Positions 1 to 5,123 of a stretch of DNA of 6,142 bases are shown here, piece by piece. The stretch is from contig JAHZBS010000147.1 of NCBI GenBank assembly GCA_019423265.1, positions 1-6,142 on the forward strand, given 5' to 3'. Each line of letters opens with the position of its first letter. The first letter of the stretch is position 1. The notes below the pieces were generated by a model. That model ran no database searches and was not told the DNA's origin. It saw nothing but the letters and a program-made list of their open reading frames with translations. The DNA comes from Clostridiales bacterium. Its GTDB lineage: Bacteria; Bacillota_A; Clostridia; Lachnospirales; Bianqueaceae. The position numbers were made by a program, and so were the translations under genes.

Positions 1-364
1 CTAAAATTTGTAGCACTAAATCGGAGATAAAGATCCCTGTCAGATCGGCATGGCAGCAGTCGGTATTGAGCAGCGGCATATCGAGGACTCGAATGTTGGC
101 GCCAATTTCTTTTGTAATTTTTCGCCATTGCTCTAAAATTTCGCCATAGTTTCTCCCCAATCGGTCAATGCTTTTGATAATCATAAGATCTCCCCGCTTT
201 AACCGCAATAACATTTTTCTGTATTGGGGCCTTGCAAAATGGCTGCCAGACATTCTGTCCACGTAGATATTCCGCTGGTTAACCTGATATTCCTGCAATG
301 CGATGAACTGCCGTTCGGGGTTTTGATCTTTTGCCGACACACGGATATATCCGTATTTTTCCAT
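1..364 (-). CDS. Serine recombinase (resolvase/invertase family), N-terminal part, cut by window edge
   Basis: Small serine recombinase that would cut and rejoin DNA through a covalent phosphoserine link. Translation from the ATG at 362-364 gives 121 residues with no stop before the left edge. It opens MEKYGYIRVS, placing the nucleophilic serine at residue 10, the position it holds in gamma-delta resolvase. Other family marks are the SG motif after YVDRM (about 39-40) and SIDRLGRN (about 65-72), whose arginines belong to the active site. The segment ending LTGIFISDLVLQIL is where the catalytic domain runs into the long E-helix. The C-terminal helix-turn-helix should lie outside the window. 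A GGAGGA ribosome binding site (371-376) sits 6 nt upstream. It is downstream of and parallel to the AraC gene with a 71-bp gap, but has a possible promoter of its own. Whether it is a transposon resolvase, an inversion enzyme or a stray copy cannot be told. The family call is firm; the biological role is not. Confidence 0.9.
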   Translation of the reverse strand, partial: MEKYGYIRVSAKDQNPERQFIALQEYQVNQRNIYVDRMSGSHFARPQYRKMLLRLKRGDLMIIKSIDRLGRNYGEILEQWRKITKEIGANIRVLDMPLLNTDCCHADLTGIFISDLVLQIL

Positions 365-401
365 GTTCTTTCCTCCACAGTATGTATAGATTGTCATTAA
401 T

Positions 402-407
402 ATTATA
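402..407 (-). promoter_or_regulatory. Possible -10 box for the recombinase gene
   Basis: The minus strand reads TATAAT, a perfect -10 hexamer, about 38 nt before the recombinase start codon, which would give a leader of about 30 nt. No convincing -35 hexamer lies 16-18 nt upstream, so the promoter is tentative. It falls in the 71-bp AT-rich gap between the AraC stop and the recombinase start. Confidence 0.35.
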
Positions 408-435
408 CGGGGTCATGGCAGTGGAGAAGAGAAAG

Positions 436-1260
436 CTACTCTTCACAGTCCTTCCGATACTGGCTCGGCGTCCGATGCATCACGTGGAGAAAGACCTTCG
501 AAAAGTAATTCTGATCCGTAAAGCCACACAGAGTTGCGATCTCGTGGATGGGTTTATCCGTCATGCGGAGCAGATTCGAGGCGGTCTCAATCCGAATTTG
601 CGTCAAATATTGATTGATGGTTACGCCGTATTTTTTCTTAAAGGCGCCGAGAAGCGTTCCCCGGCTACAGAAAAAATGGCGGCACAGCTGATCGATGGAA
701 AGTTTCTCCATGTAATGGGTAGTCAGGAAGATTTTGATGTCGTGGGCTAAGTTTGTTTTGGACAGGGCAAAGCGGTGGCTGAGAGTAATGTATTCCGCAC
801 AGATATCCATGATGTTGATACAGGAAAGAATCTGACTTTTAGTGCGGGCAGGCACTTGAGAGATGGCGTCCAGGAGCTTCTGTTTATCCGGCACATAGGG
901 GCTCGCGGATTCATAGACAGCCTTTGGACTGTCAGACAGGGTATCCAGGCACTGACCCATCATGAGATACCCGGCAAGGGCGCCAAAGTTATAGAGAGGG
1001 GCGACAGCCTCATACAGCCCAAATTTGCAGTGGTATACATAGACCTGTTTGCTTTCCTGAAGCTTAGTGAAGGCGGCCAGATCATTGGCAACACAGATCT
1101 TTCTGGCGTCGGGATTCTGCTGAAGTAGTTTACAGAAGGGGCCTAACTCGCTGGGATAGGCCGCAATTTCTTTAAAATCCGTGTCATGGACTGAAATTCG
1201 GAAACCTGATATATTGTGAAGCTCCTTCAAGACATCGGTTAATTCGATCGGATGTTCCAT
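436..1260 (-). CDS. PocR-domain AraC-family transcriptional regulator
   Basis: Predicted ligand-responsive DNA-binding regulator of 274 residues. Residues about 5-110 resemble the PocR sensor domain: PFCKLL (41-46), the RKIC/ND segment (53-60), YHCKFGLYEAVAPL (76-89) and GYLMMGQ (97-103). Cysteines at 43, 56 and 78 occupy the usual positions. Residues about 170-272 are an AraC/XylS DNA-binding domain: first helix-turn-helix about 188-207 (SIDQLCRHFFCSRGTLLGAF), second about 236-256 ending in GFTDQNYFSKVF, then the TPSQYRK signature. The start has only a modest GGGGG Shine-Dalgarno at 1267-1271. It is divergent from the nahK-like gene across a short control region, the usual place for the regulator of the adjacent operon. 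The ligand is unknown. In Salmonella, PocR responds to 1,2-propanediol, a product of fucose fermentation, which fits the neighbouring fucosidase only by inference. Family assignment is strong; target and ligand are inferred. Confidence 0.93.
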   Translation of the reverse strand: MEHPIELTDVLKELHNISGFRISVHDTDFKEIAAYPSELGPFCKLLQQNPDARKICVANDLAAFTKLQESKQVYVYHCKFGLYEAVAPLYNFGALAGYLMMGQCLDTLSDSPKAVYESASPYVPDKQKLLDAISQVPARTKSQILSCINIMDICAEYITLSHRFALSKTNLAHDIKIFLTTHYMEKLSIDQLCRHFFCSRGTLLGAFKKKYGVTINQYLTQIRIETASNLLRMTDKPIHEIATLCGFTDQNYFSKVFLHVMHRTPSQYRKDCEE

Positions 1261-1326
1261 GTGATACCCCCAAGCGCCAAATTAAGGAGAATAATTGATT
1301 TTATACGAAATTACTAATGATTATAC

Positions 1327-1332
1327 TATAAT
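1327..1332 (+). promoter_or_regulatory. -10 box of the nahK-like gene promoter, weak -35
   Basis: The plus strand has a perfect TATAAT at 1327-1332. The hexamer 17 nt upstream (1304-1309, TACGAA) is a poor -35, which is typical of promoters that need an activator. Transcription would begin near 1339, with a leader of about 57 nt to the preferred GTG start at 1396. One arm of the inverted repeat (1301-1309) covers the -35 position, where an AraC-family activator could contact RNA polymerase. This is inferred from sequence only. Confidence 0.45.
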
Positions 1333-1343
1333 TTCTAGAAATT
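1330..1343. promoter_or_regulatory. 14-bp perfect palindrome, candidate operator
   Basis: AATTTCTAGAAATT is a perfect palindrome centred between 1336 and 1337. It overlaps the end of the nahK -10 and its predicted transcription start, and lies in the -35/-10 spacer of the regulator promoter. A protein bound here would block both promoters. The symmetric form suits a dimeric repressor better than an AraC-type protein, which usually binds direct repeats, so a second regulator is possible. Confidence 0.45.
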
Positions 1344-1378
1344 GCAAGTGGGACTTCGTATAATGAAAGAAAATAGGT

Positions 1379-1386
1379 GGAGGAGG
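1379..1386 (+). promoter_or_regulatory. Ribosome binding site that decides the nahK-like start
   Basis: GGAGGAGG lies 9 nt before the in-frame GTG at 1396 and is the only strong Shine-Dalgarno in the area. It would be inside the coding sequence if the upstream ATG at 1363 or TTG at 1342 were used, and those starts add an arginine-rich stretch (RWRRRR) that is simply this site translated. Confidence 0.7.
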
Positions 1387-1395
1387 CGCAGGATT

Positions 1396-2505
1396 GTGAC
1401 GCGGGAGGAACGGTGCCAGAAAGTCAGAGAAGCGGTGGAGAACATACAGTTTGAAGGGACATGTCTCGAAGTACGGCCTTATGGGAGCGGCCATATCAAC
1501 GACACGTTTCTTGTCGTGACGCAAAAATCGGAGGGGACAGAGGAGAAGTGGATTTTACAGAGAATTAACCATGAGATCTTCACGAATCCTAAAGAGCTTA
1601 TGGACAATGTATCCAGCGTGACGGCATATCTCAAGAAGGAGATTGAAAGAAATGGCGGTGATCCGCTGAGGGAGACGCTCACCATCGTTCCCGCCCTGGA
1701 CGGCAGCGCATATTATCGTGACAGCAATGGGAGTTATTGGCGGGGGTATGTGTTTATTCAGGATGCCATGACCTATGATGCGGCGACGCCGGAACTTTTT
1801 TATGAAAGCGCTGTAGCCTTTGGCCGTTTTCAAAATATGCTGGCCGCATATCCTGCCGGTTCACTCCATGAAACCATTGCTAATTTTCACAATACGCCGC
1901 TTCGGTATCAAGCGCTAGAGGAAGCTGTGGCGGCGGACGTATGCGGACGTGTGAAGGAAGTGCCAGCGGAGATCGCATTTTGGCGAGAGCGCAAGGAGGA
2001 CACCAAGCTTCTATTGGACCGGCATACCAGCGGAGTATTGCCCCTTCGGGTAACCCACAACGATACGAAACTCAACAATGTGATGATCGATGCCAGGACG
2101 GGGAAGGGAATCTGCGTCATCGACCTGGATACGGTAATGCCAGGATTCTCGGTGAATGATTTTGGAGATTCCATCCGGTTTGGGGCCAGCACGGCGGCGG
2201 AGGATGAGCCCGACCTGGATAAGGTGTCCATGGATTTGGAACGGTTTTCTATGTATACAAAAGGATTCCTGGAGGGCTGTGCCGGACGGTTGACGGAGGA
2301 GGAGCGCCGTCTTCTTCCGGCGGGCGCCAGAATGATGACGATGGAGTGCGGTATTCGGTTTTTGACGGACTATTTGCAGGGAGATACGTATTTTCGCACC
2401 CACCGGGAGCGGCAGAACTTGGATCGCTGCCGTACCCAGATGAAATTGGTCGCCGATATGGAAAAGAAATGGACGGCTATGCAGGAGATAGTCGGACGAT
2501 ATTAA
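1396..2505 (+). CDS. nahK: N-acetylhexosamine 1-kinase (NahK/LnpB-like)
   Basis: Predicted cytoplasmic kinase that phosphorylates GlcNAc or GalNAc at the anomeric carbon using ATP, feeding the lacto-N-biose/galacto-N-biose route or amino-sugar nucleotide pools. The 369-residue product (bifidobacterial NahK is close to 360) has the aminoglycoside-phosphotransferase-like fold. The N-lobe has the YGSGHINDTF loop (29-38) and WILQRIN (52-58); the catalytic loop is HNDTKLNN (221-228) with D223 as likely base; the metal-binding segment is VIDLDTVMPG (241-250); then come FGDSIRFGAS (256-265) and the C-terminal TMECGIRFLTDYLQGD (315-330). These blocks recall bifidobacterial NahK almost word for word and separate it from antibiotic kinases. 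GTG at 1396 is chosen because of the strong upstream ribosome binding site; ATG 1363 is the alternative. It lies 68 bp upstream of the fucosidase on the same strand with no terminator between. No GH112 phosphorylase is present beside it, unlike the bifidobacterial cluster. Confidence 0.88.
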   Translation: MTREERCQKVREAVENIQFEGTCLEVRPYGSGHINDTFLVVTQKSEGTEEKWILQRINHEIFTNPKELMDNVSSVTAYLKKEIERNGGDPLRETLTIVPALDGSAYYRDSNGSYWRGYVFIQDAMTYDAATPELFYESAVAFGRFQNMLAAYPAGSLHETIANFHNTPLRYQALEEAVAADVCGRVKEVPAEIAFWRERKEDTKLLLDRHTSGVLPLRVTHNDTKLNNVMIDARTGKGICVIDLDTVMPGFSVNDFGDSIRFGASTAAEDEPDLDKVSMDLERFSMYTKGFLEGCAGRLTEEERRLLPAGARMMTMECGIRFLTDYLQGDTYFRTHRERQNLDRCRTQMKLVADMEKKWTAMQEIVGRY

Positions 2506-2512
2506 AAGAAGA

Positions 2513-2541
2513 TTGACCTTCCATTTCCAATATGGTACAAT
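2513..2541 (+). promoter_or_regulatory. Extended -10 promoter of the fucosidase gene
   Basis: TTGACC (2513-2518), a 17-nt spacer and TACAAT (2536-2541) preceded by TGG form a near-consensus sigma-A promoter with an extended -10. Transcription would begin near 2548, leaving a short leader to the ATG at 2574. The fucosidase can therefore be made independently of the kinase promoter as well as by read-through. Confidence 0.7.
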
Positions 2542-2558
2542 GAGGCAAATCAGCGGAT

Positions 2559-2563
2559 GGAGG
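2559..2563 (+). promoter_or_regulatory. Ribosome binding site of the fucosidase gene
   Basis: GGAGG lies 10 nt before the ATG at 2574. A different-frame ATG at 2557 overlaps this site and is not the start. Confidence 0.7.
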
Positions 2564-2573
2564 TATATTTTCC

Positions 2574-3932
2574 ATGGAGCATTTGTCATCATTTCAAGAT
2601 TTTATCAAGAGCGCAGCCCATGTTAGGCCGTCGGAGAGGCAGAGGCAATGGTTTGACACAGAGTTCTACGCCTTTGTCCATTTCAGTCCCAATACATATA
2701 CGGGCCGTGAATGGGGATTGGGCGACGAAGATCCGGCTATCTTTAATCCTGTGGAATTGGACTGCGACGGATGGGTTGAGGCGGTCAAGTCGGCGGGGAT
2801 GAAGGGATTGATCATTACAGCCAAGCATCACGACGGATTTTGCCTATGGCCATCCAAGTACACGGAGCACAGTATAAAGAATAGCCCCTACAAAAACGGG
2901 CAGGGGGATATTGTCCGGGAAGTGGAGCAGGCATGCCGCAGGGGCGGCATCAAATTTGGCTTTTACCTCTCTCCCTGGGATCGAAATTCGAAGTATTATG
3001 GTACGCCGGAGTACAACACCTATTATAAGAATCAGCTGACAGAGCTGTTGACGGAATACGGGGAGATCTTTGAGGTCTGGTTTGACGGAGCGTGCGGCGA
3101 GGGACCCAATGGGCGAAGGCAGGAATACGATTTCGAAGGATATATTGAACTCATTCGGAAATATCAGCCCCAGGCCGTTATTTTTAACGGACCGGATGTT
3201 CGCTGGTGTGGCAATGAGGAGGGAAGCGCCCGGAACGCGGAATGGGCGGTGGTACCGTCGGAGCTCTGCTCTCTGAACCACGAGGTACAGACGAAGGGTC
3301 CGCTCTTGGAGGGATCTTTGGAAGGGATTGAACAACCGGATCTAAATCTCGGATCGCTCTCCAACATTGTGTACTCCAAGGGATTGGTCTTCTGCGGCTC
3401 GGAGATTGATATGTCCATCCGGCCTGGGTGGTTTTATCACCCTGAGGAGGAACCCCACTCTCTGGACCGGCTGTTTACGACGTATTTGAACTCCGTGGGA
3501 GCCAATACCTGCTTTATTTTAAATGTGCCTCCCATGCCCAATGGCCGGTTCGATCCGCGGGATGTGGAACGGCTCAGGGAACTGGGGGATCAGCTGCGGG
3601 CCTCTTTTTTCCACGATTGGATGCTGGAGGAGGGAGTGTCCCGGACGGACACCTCCGTGAGCGCTACACAGAGCCGGGTGGATATCAAGTTGCCGGAAGC
3701 GAAACACATTGAATACGTGGTGCTCATGGAGAATATCGCAAATGGCCAGCGTGTTGAAAATTTCCAGATTCGCTATCGCGATCAGGATGGCGTGTGGCAG
3801 AAAGCCTACGACGGCACTTGTGTCGGGCATAAAAAAATATGCTGCGTCAACTTTACTGCGTCAGAGATACGGATTCAAGTGACAGCCGCCCGCGATGCGG
3901 TGGAATGGAGACAGATTCAACTGTATTCATAG
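2574..3932 (+). CDS. Cytoplasmic GH29 alpha-L-fucosidase, probable alpha-1,3/1,4 (subfamily B) type
   Basis: Glycoside hydrolase predicted to remove alpha-1,3/1,4-linked L-fucose with retention of configuration. The 452-residue protein has an N-terminal (beta/alpha)8-like catalytic domain (about 15-345): FVHFSPNTYTGREWG (34-48), LIITAKHHDGFCLWPS (79-94), KFGFYLSPWDR (127-137), and VWFDGACGEG (168-177) where D171 is the likely nucleophile. GPDVRWCGNE (206-215) and EW (223-224) follow; E215 fits the acid/base glutamate of bifidobacterial GH29-B enzymes. SIRPGWFYH (281-289) and FILNVPPMPNGR (314-325) complete the family pattern. Residues about 350-452 look like a beta-sandwich accessory domain (YVVLMENIANGQRV). 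No signal peptide is present, so it should act on imported oligosaccharide. The start has GGAGG at 2559-2563, 10 nt upstream. Subfamily B, which needs branched Lewis-type substrates, is inferred from motif resemblance. Pairing with an N-acetylhexosamine kinase supports Lewis a/x glycans as substrate. Confidence 0.92.
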   Translation: MEHLSSFQDFIKSAAHVRPSERQRQWFDTEFYAFVHFSPNTYTGREWGLGDEDPAIFNPVELDCDGWVEAVKSAGMKGLIITAKHHDGFCLWPSKYTEHSIKNSPYKNGQGDIVREVEQACRRGGIKFGFYLSPWDRNSKYYGTPEYNTYYKNQLTELLTEYGEIFEVWFDGACGEGPNGRRQEYDFEGYIELIRKYQPQAVIFNGPDVRWCGNEEGSARNAEWAVVPSELCSLNHEVQTKGPLLEGSLEGIEQPDLNLGSLSNIVYSKGLVFCGSEIDMSIRPGWFYHPEEEPHSLDRLFTTYLNSVGANTCFILNVPPMPNGRFDPRDVERLRELGDQLRASFFHDWMLEEGVSRTDTSVSATQSRVDIKLPEAKHIEYVVLMENIANGQRVENFQIRYRDQDGVWQKAYDGTCVGHKKICCVNFTASEIRIQVTAARDAVEWRQIQLYS

Positions 3933-3944
3933 GGAAAGGGCTAT

Positions 3945-3973
3945 TTGTGGCGCTCCGGAATGGAGATTACAAT
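3945..3973 (+). promoter_or_regulatory. Possible orphan promoter downstream of the fucosidase
   Basis: TTGTGG (3945-3950), 17 nt and TACAAT (3968-3973) resemble a sigma-A promoter. No gene follows on this strand before the terminator at 4011-4068, so a transcript from here would be a short RNA of about 85-90 nt. It could equally be a chance match in the 3' untranslated region. Confidence 0.25.
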
Positions 3974-4010
3974 ATAAAACGGGATCTCTTTGCCGCCGGG
4001 TGAGGAGGTG

Positions 4011-4068
4011 AGCGTCAGGCTTCCTATCGTTAGGCCTTTGAAGATAGGAAGCCTGACGCTATTTTTCT
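4011..4068 (+). terminator. Rho-independent terminator with an 18-bp perfect stem
   Basis: The stem arms 4011-4028 and 4043-4060 are perfectly complementary (AGCGTCAGGCTTCCTATC and its reverse complement) around a 14-nt loop, followed by ATTTTTCT at 4061-4068. It ends the kinase/fucosidase transcript. On the minus strand the stem is followed by CACCTCC rather than a T-run, so it is unlikely to be an efficient terminator for the convergent yitT-like gene. Confidence 0.92.
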
Positions 4069-4098
4069 ATAGGAAAAGACCTAGTTCTGTTATCCCAT

Positions 4099-4968
4099 TT
4101 ACTCATCCCCTGTAATGGCATAAAATCCGTTTCCGTAACCGTAGACCTGCGACGCCTCCGCCACAGTGACGAAGGCTTGCGGATCGGTATCTTTGACGAT
4201 TTGGCGGAGGGGGGCAACCTGCCGTTTGCTGATGACGCAGTATAACATGGATTTGCTTTGTCCTGTGTAGGCGCCCCGGGCTTCCAGCACTGTAACGCCG
4301 CGGTGGATTTTTGCCAGGATGGCGGCTGCCATGTCCGTATCTTTTCCTGTAATGATAAAGACTGCGCGTTTGTAGCGCATACCCTCGATAACATACGAGG
4401 TCACCTTGCTGGAGATAAACATAGCCGCCAGGGTTAACACCGCCAGATCCAAGCCGAAAATGAAGATGGAGAAGAATACGATGCCGGCGTTGACCACCAG
4501 GCCGGCGGCCGCCATGTTGAATGAAAAATATTTGTGTAGAATCTTTGAAATAATGTCGCTGCCGCCAAAAGAAGCACCGGCGCGAAATGCCACGCCTATG
4601 CCCAGACCATTGAGGATGCCCCCCAGGGCAACGGTTGTCAGCCTGCTATCATAGGCGAGCCGCAGATCCTTTGTCAGCTCCACCATGACGGAAAAGACGG
4701 CGGTTCCCACAAGGGAGTAGACAAAGAAGTCTCGGCTGACCAACTTCCAGCTCAGCAAAAATAGCGGTATGTTGATGAGAACGACCATGAGGGCCGTAGA
4801 CCACCCAAACTGGTAGTGGAGCAAAAGGGCCACGCCTGTAGCGCCTCCGCTTAAAAGCTGTCCCGGAATATAAAATACATTTAGCGAGAGCGCACATAGA
4901 AAACTGCCGGTCAGAATGGAGAGTATGACATAGAGCGTGGATTTAACCTGTTTCGGCGTTAAAGACAT
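4099..4968 (-). CDS. YitT-family integral membrane protein with C-terminal DUF2179 domain
   Basis: Membrane protein of 289 residues whose transported substrate or role is not established for the family. The N-terminal two thirds is hydrophobic, with about six segments near 11-30, 40-52, 57-74, 80-97, 112-130 and 152-195. It carries the typical glycine-rich signatures GQLLSGGATG (36-45) and AGASFGGSDIISK (130-142), the latter in the second half of the repeated YitT unit. From about 200 onward a soluble cytoplasmic DUF2179 domain follows: AVFIITGK (202-209), HRGVTVLEARGAYTGQ (222-237) and LYCVISKRQ (242-250). Length and domain order are normal for YitT proteins. A near-ideal AAGGAGGT Shine-Dalgarno lies 6 nt before the ATG. 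It is convergent with the fucosidase and divergent from the moxR-like gene, so it is probably not part of either unit. No clear promoter was recognised for it in the shared intergenic region. Confidence 0.93.
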   Translation of the reverse strand: MSLTPKQVKSTLYVILSILTGSFLCALSLNVFYIPGQLLSGGATGVALLLHYQFGWSTALMVVLINIPLFLLSWKLVSRDFFVYSLVGTAVFSVMVELTKDLRLAYDSRLTTVALGGILNGLGIGVAFRAGASFGGSDIISKILHKYFSFNMAAAGLVVNAGIVFFSIFIFGLDLAVLTLAAMFISSKVTSYVIEGMRYKRAVFIITGKDTDMAAAILAKIHRGVTVLEARGAYTGQSKSMLYCVISKRQVAPLRQIVKDTDPQAFVTVAEASQVYGYGNGFYAITGDE

Positions 4969-4974
4969 AGGAAG

Positions 4975-4982
4975 ACCTCCTT
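4975..4982 (-). promoter_or_regulatory. Ribosome binding site of the yitT-like gene
   Basis: The minus strand reads AAGGAGGT, a near-perfect match to the 16S 3' end, 6 nt before the ATG at 4966-4968. It fixes this start. Confidence 0.8.
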
Positions 4983-5054
4983 AAGGAAACGGCGTGTTGT
5001 GTTTCTAGTGTACCCATTTCATAGAGTCTTTAAAAATTATTTTAATTCTCTCTT

Positions 5055-5082
5055 TGCTTACAAGCCCAGTTGTGATACAATA
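5055..5082 (+). promoter_or_regulatory. Extended -10 promoter of the moxR-like gene
   Basis: TTGCTT (5055-5060), a 16-nt spacer and TACAAT (5077-5082) preceded by TGA make an extended -10 promoter. The predicted transcription start near 5089 is only about 5 nt before the ATG at 5094, too short a leader for normal initiation there. That supports the downstream ATG at 5124 as the true start. Confidence 0.6.
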
Positions 5083-5108
5083 AAAGGAACAGTATGCCGG
5101 AAGAAAGC

Positions 5109-5116
5109 AAAGGAGA
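5109..5116 (+). promoter_or_regulatory. Ribosome binding site selecting the moxR-like start
   Basis: AAAGGAGA is well spaced (about 8 nt from AGGAG) to the ATG at 5124 and too close to the ATG at 5118. An upstream AAAAGGAA before ATG 5094 is weaker. Confidence 0.6.
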
Positions 5117-5123
5117 CATGCAT

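Larger units (their letters stand above)
1320..1347 (-). promoter_or_regulatory. Promoter for the AraC-family regulator
   Basis: On the minus strand a -35 TTGCAA (1342-1347) is separated by 16 nt from a perfect -10 TATAAT (1320-1325). Transcription would start near 1313, leaving a leader of about 50 nt before the ATG at 1260. It overlaps the nahK promoter on the other strand, so the two probably exclude each other. Confidence 0.55.
1301..1363. repeat. 9-bp inverted repeat pair flanking the divergent promoters
   Basis: TTATACGAA at 1301-1309 recurs as its exact reverse complement TTCGTATAA at 1355-1363, with the two arms 45 bp apart. The arms bracket both -10 boxes and the central palindrome. 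The core TTATAC also recurs as a direct repeat at 1321-1326, 20 bp from the first copy, close to the two-helical-turn spacing common at AraC-family sites. These are plausible regulator binding sites, but AT-rich DNA makes some matches expected by chance. Confidence 0.5.

Noticed and set aside
331..1128. Two plus-strand open frames (331-750 and 775-1128) opposite the recombinase and the AraC gene
   Set aside because: They are antisense to well-recognised families, show no motifs and lack convincing ribosome binding sites.
1396..2505. Aminoglycoside resistance kinase
   Set aside because: The fold family is shared, but the HNDTKLNN and IDLDTVMPG blocks and the C-terminal TMECG segment match N-acetylhexosamine kinases rather than resistance enzymes.
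2011..2592. A 193-codon minus-strand frame overlapping the kinase and fucosidase starts
   Set aside because: It lies opposite the conserved catalytic part of the kinase, has no recognisable domain and no Shine-Dalgarno; it is a mirror of the codon use of the real gene.
4011..4060. Inverted repeat as the end of a mobile element or MITE
   Set aside because: It is a single hairpin with a short loop followed by a T-run at the end of a gene, fully explained as a terminator, with no flanking target duplication seen.
4008..4113. Small plus-strand frame from GTG 4008 after a GGAGG-like stretch
   Set aside because: The Shine-Dalgarno abuts the start codon with no spacer and the frame runs straight through the terminator hairpin.
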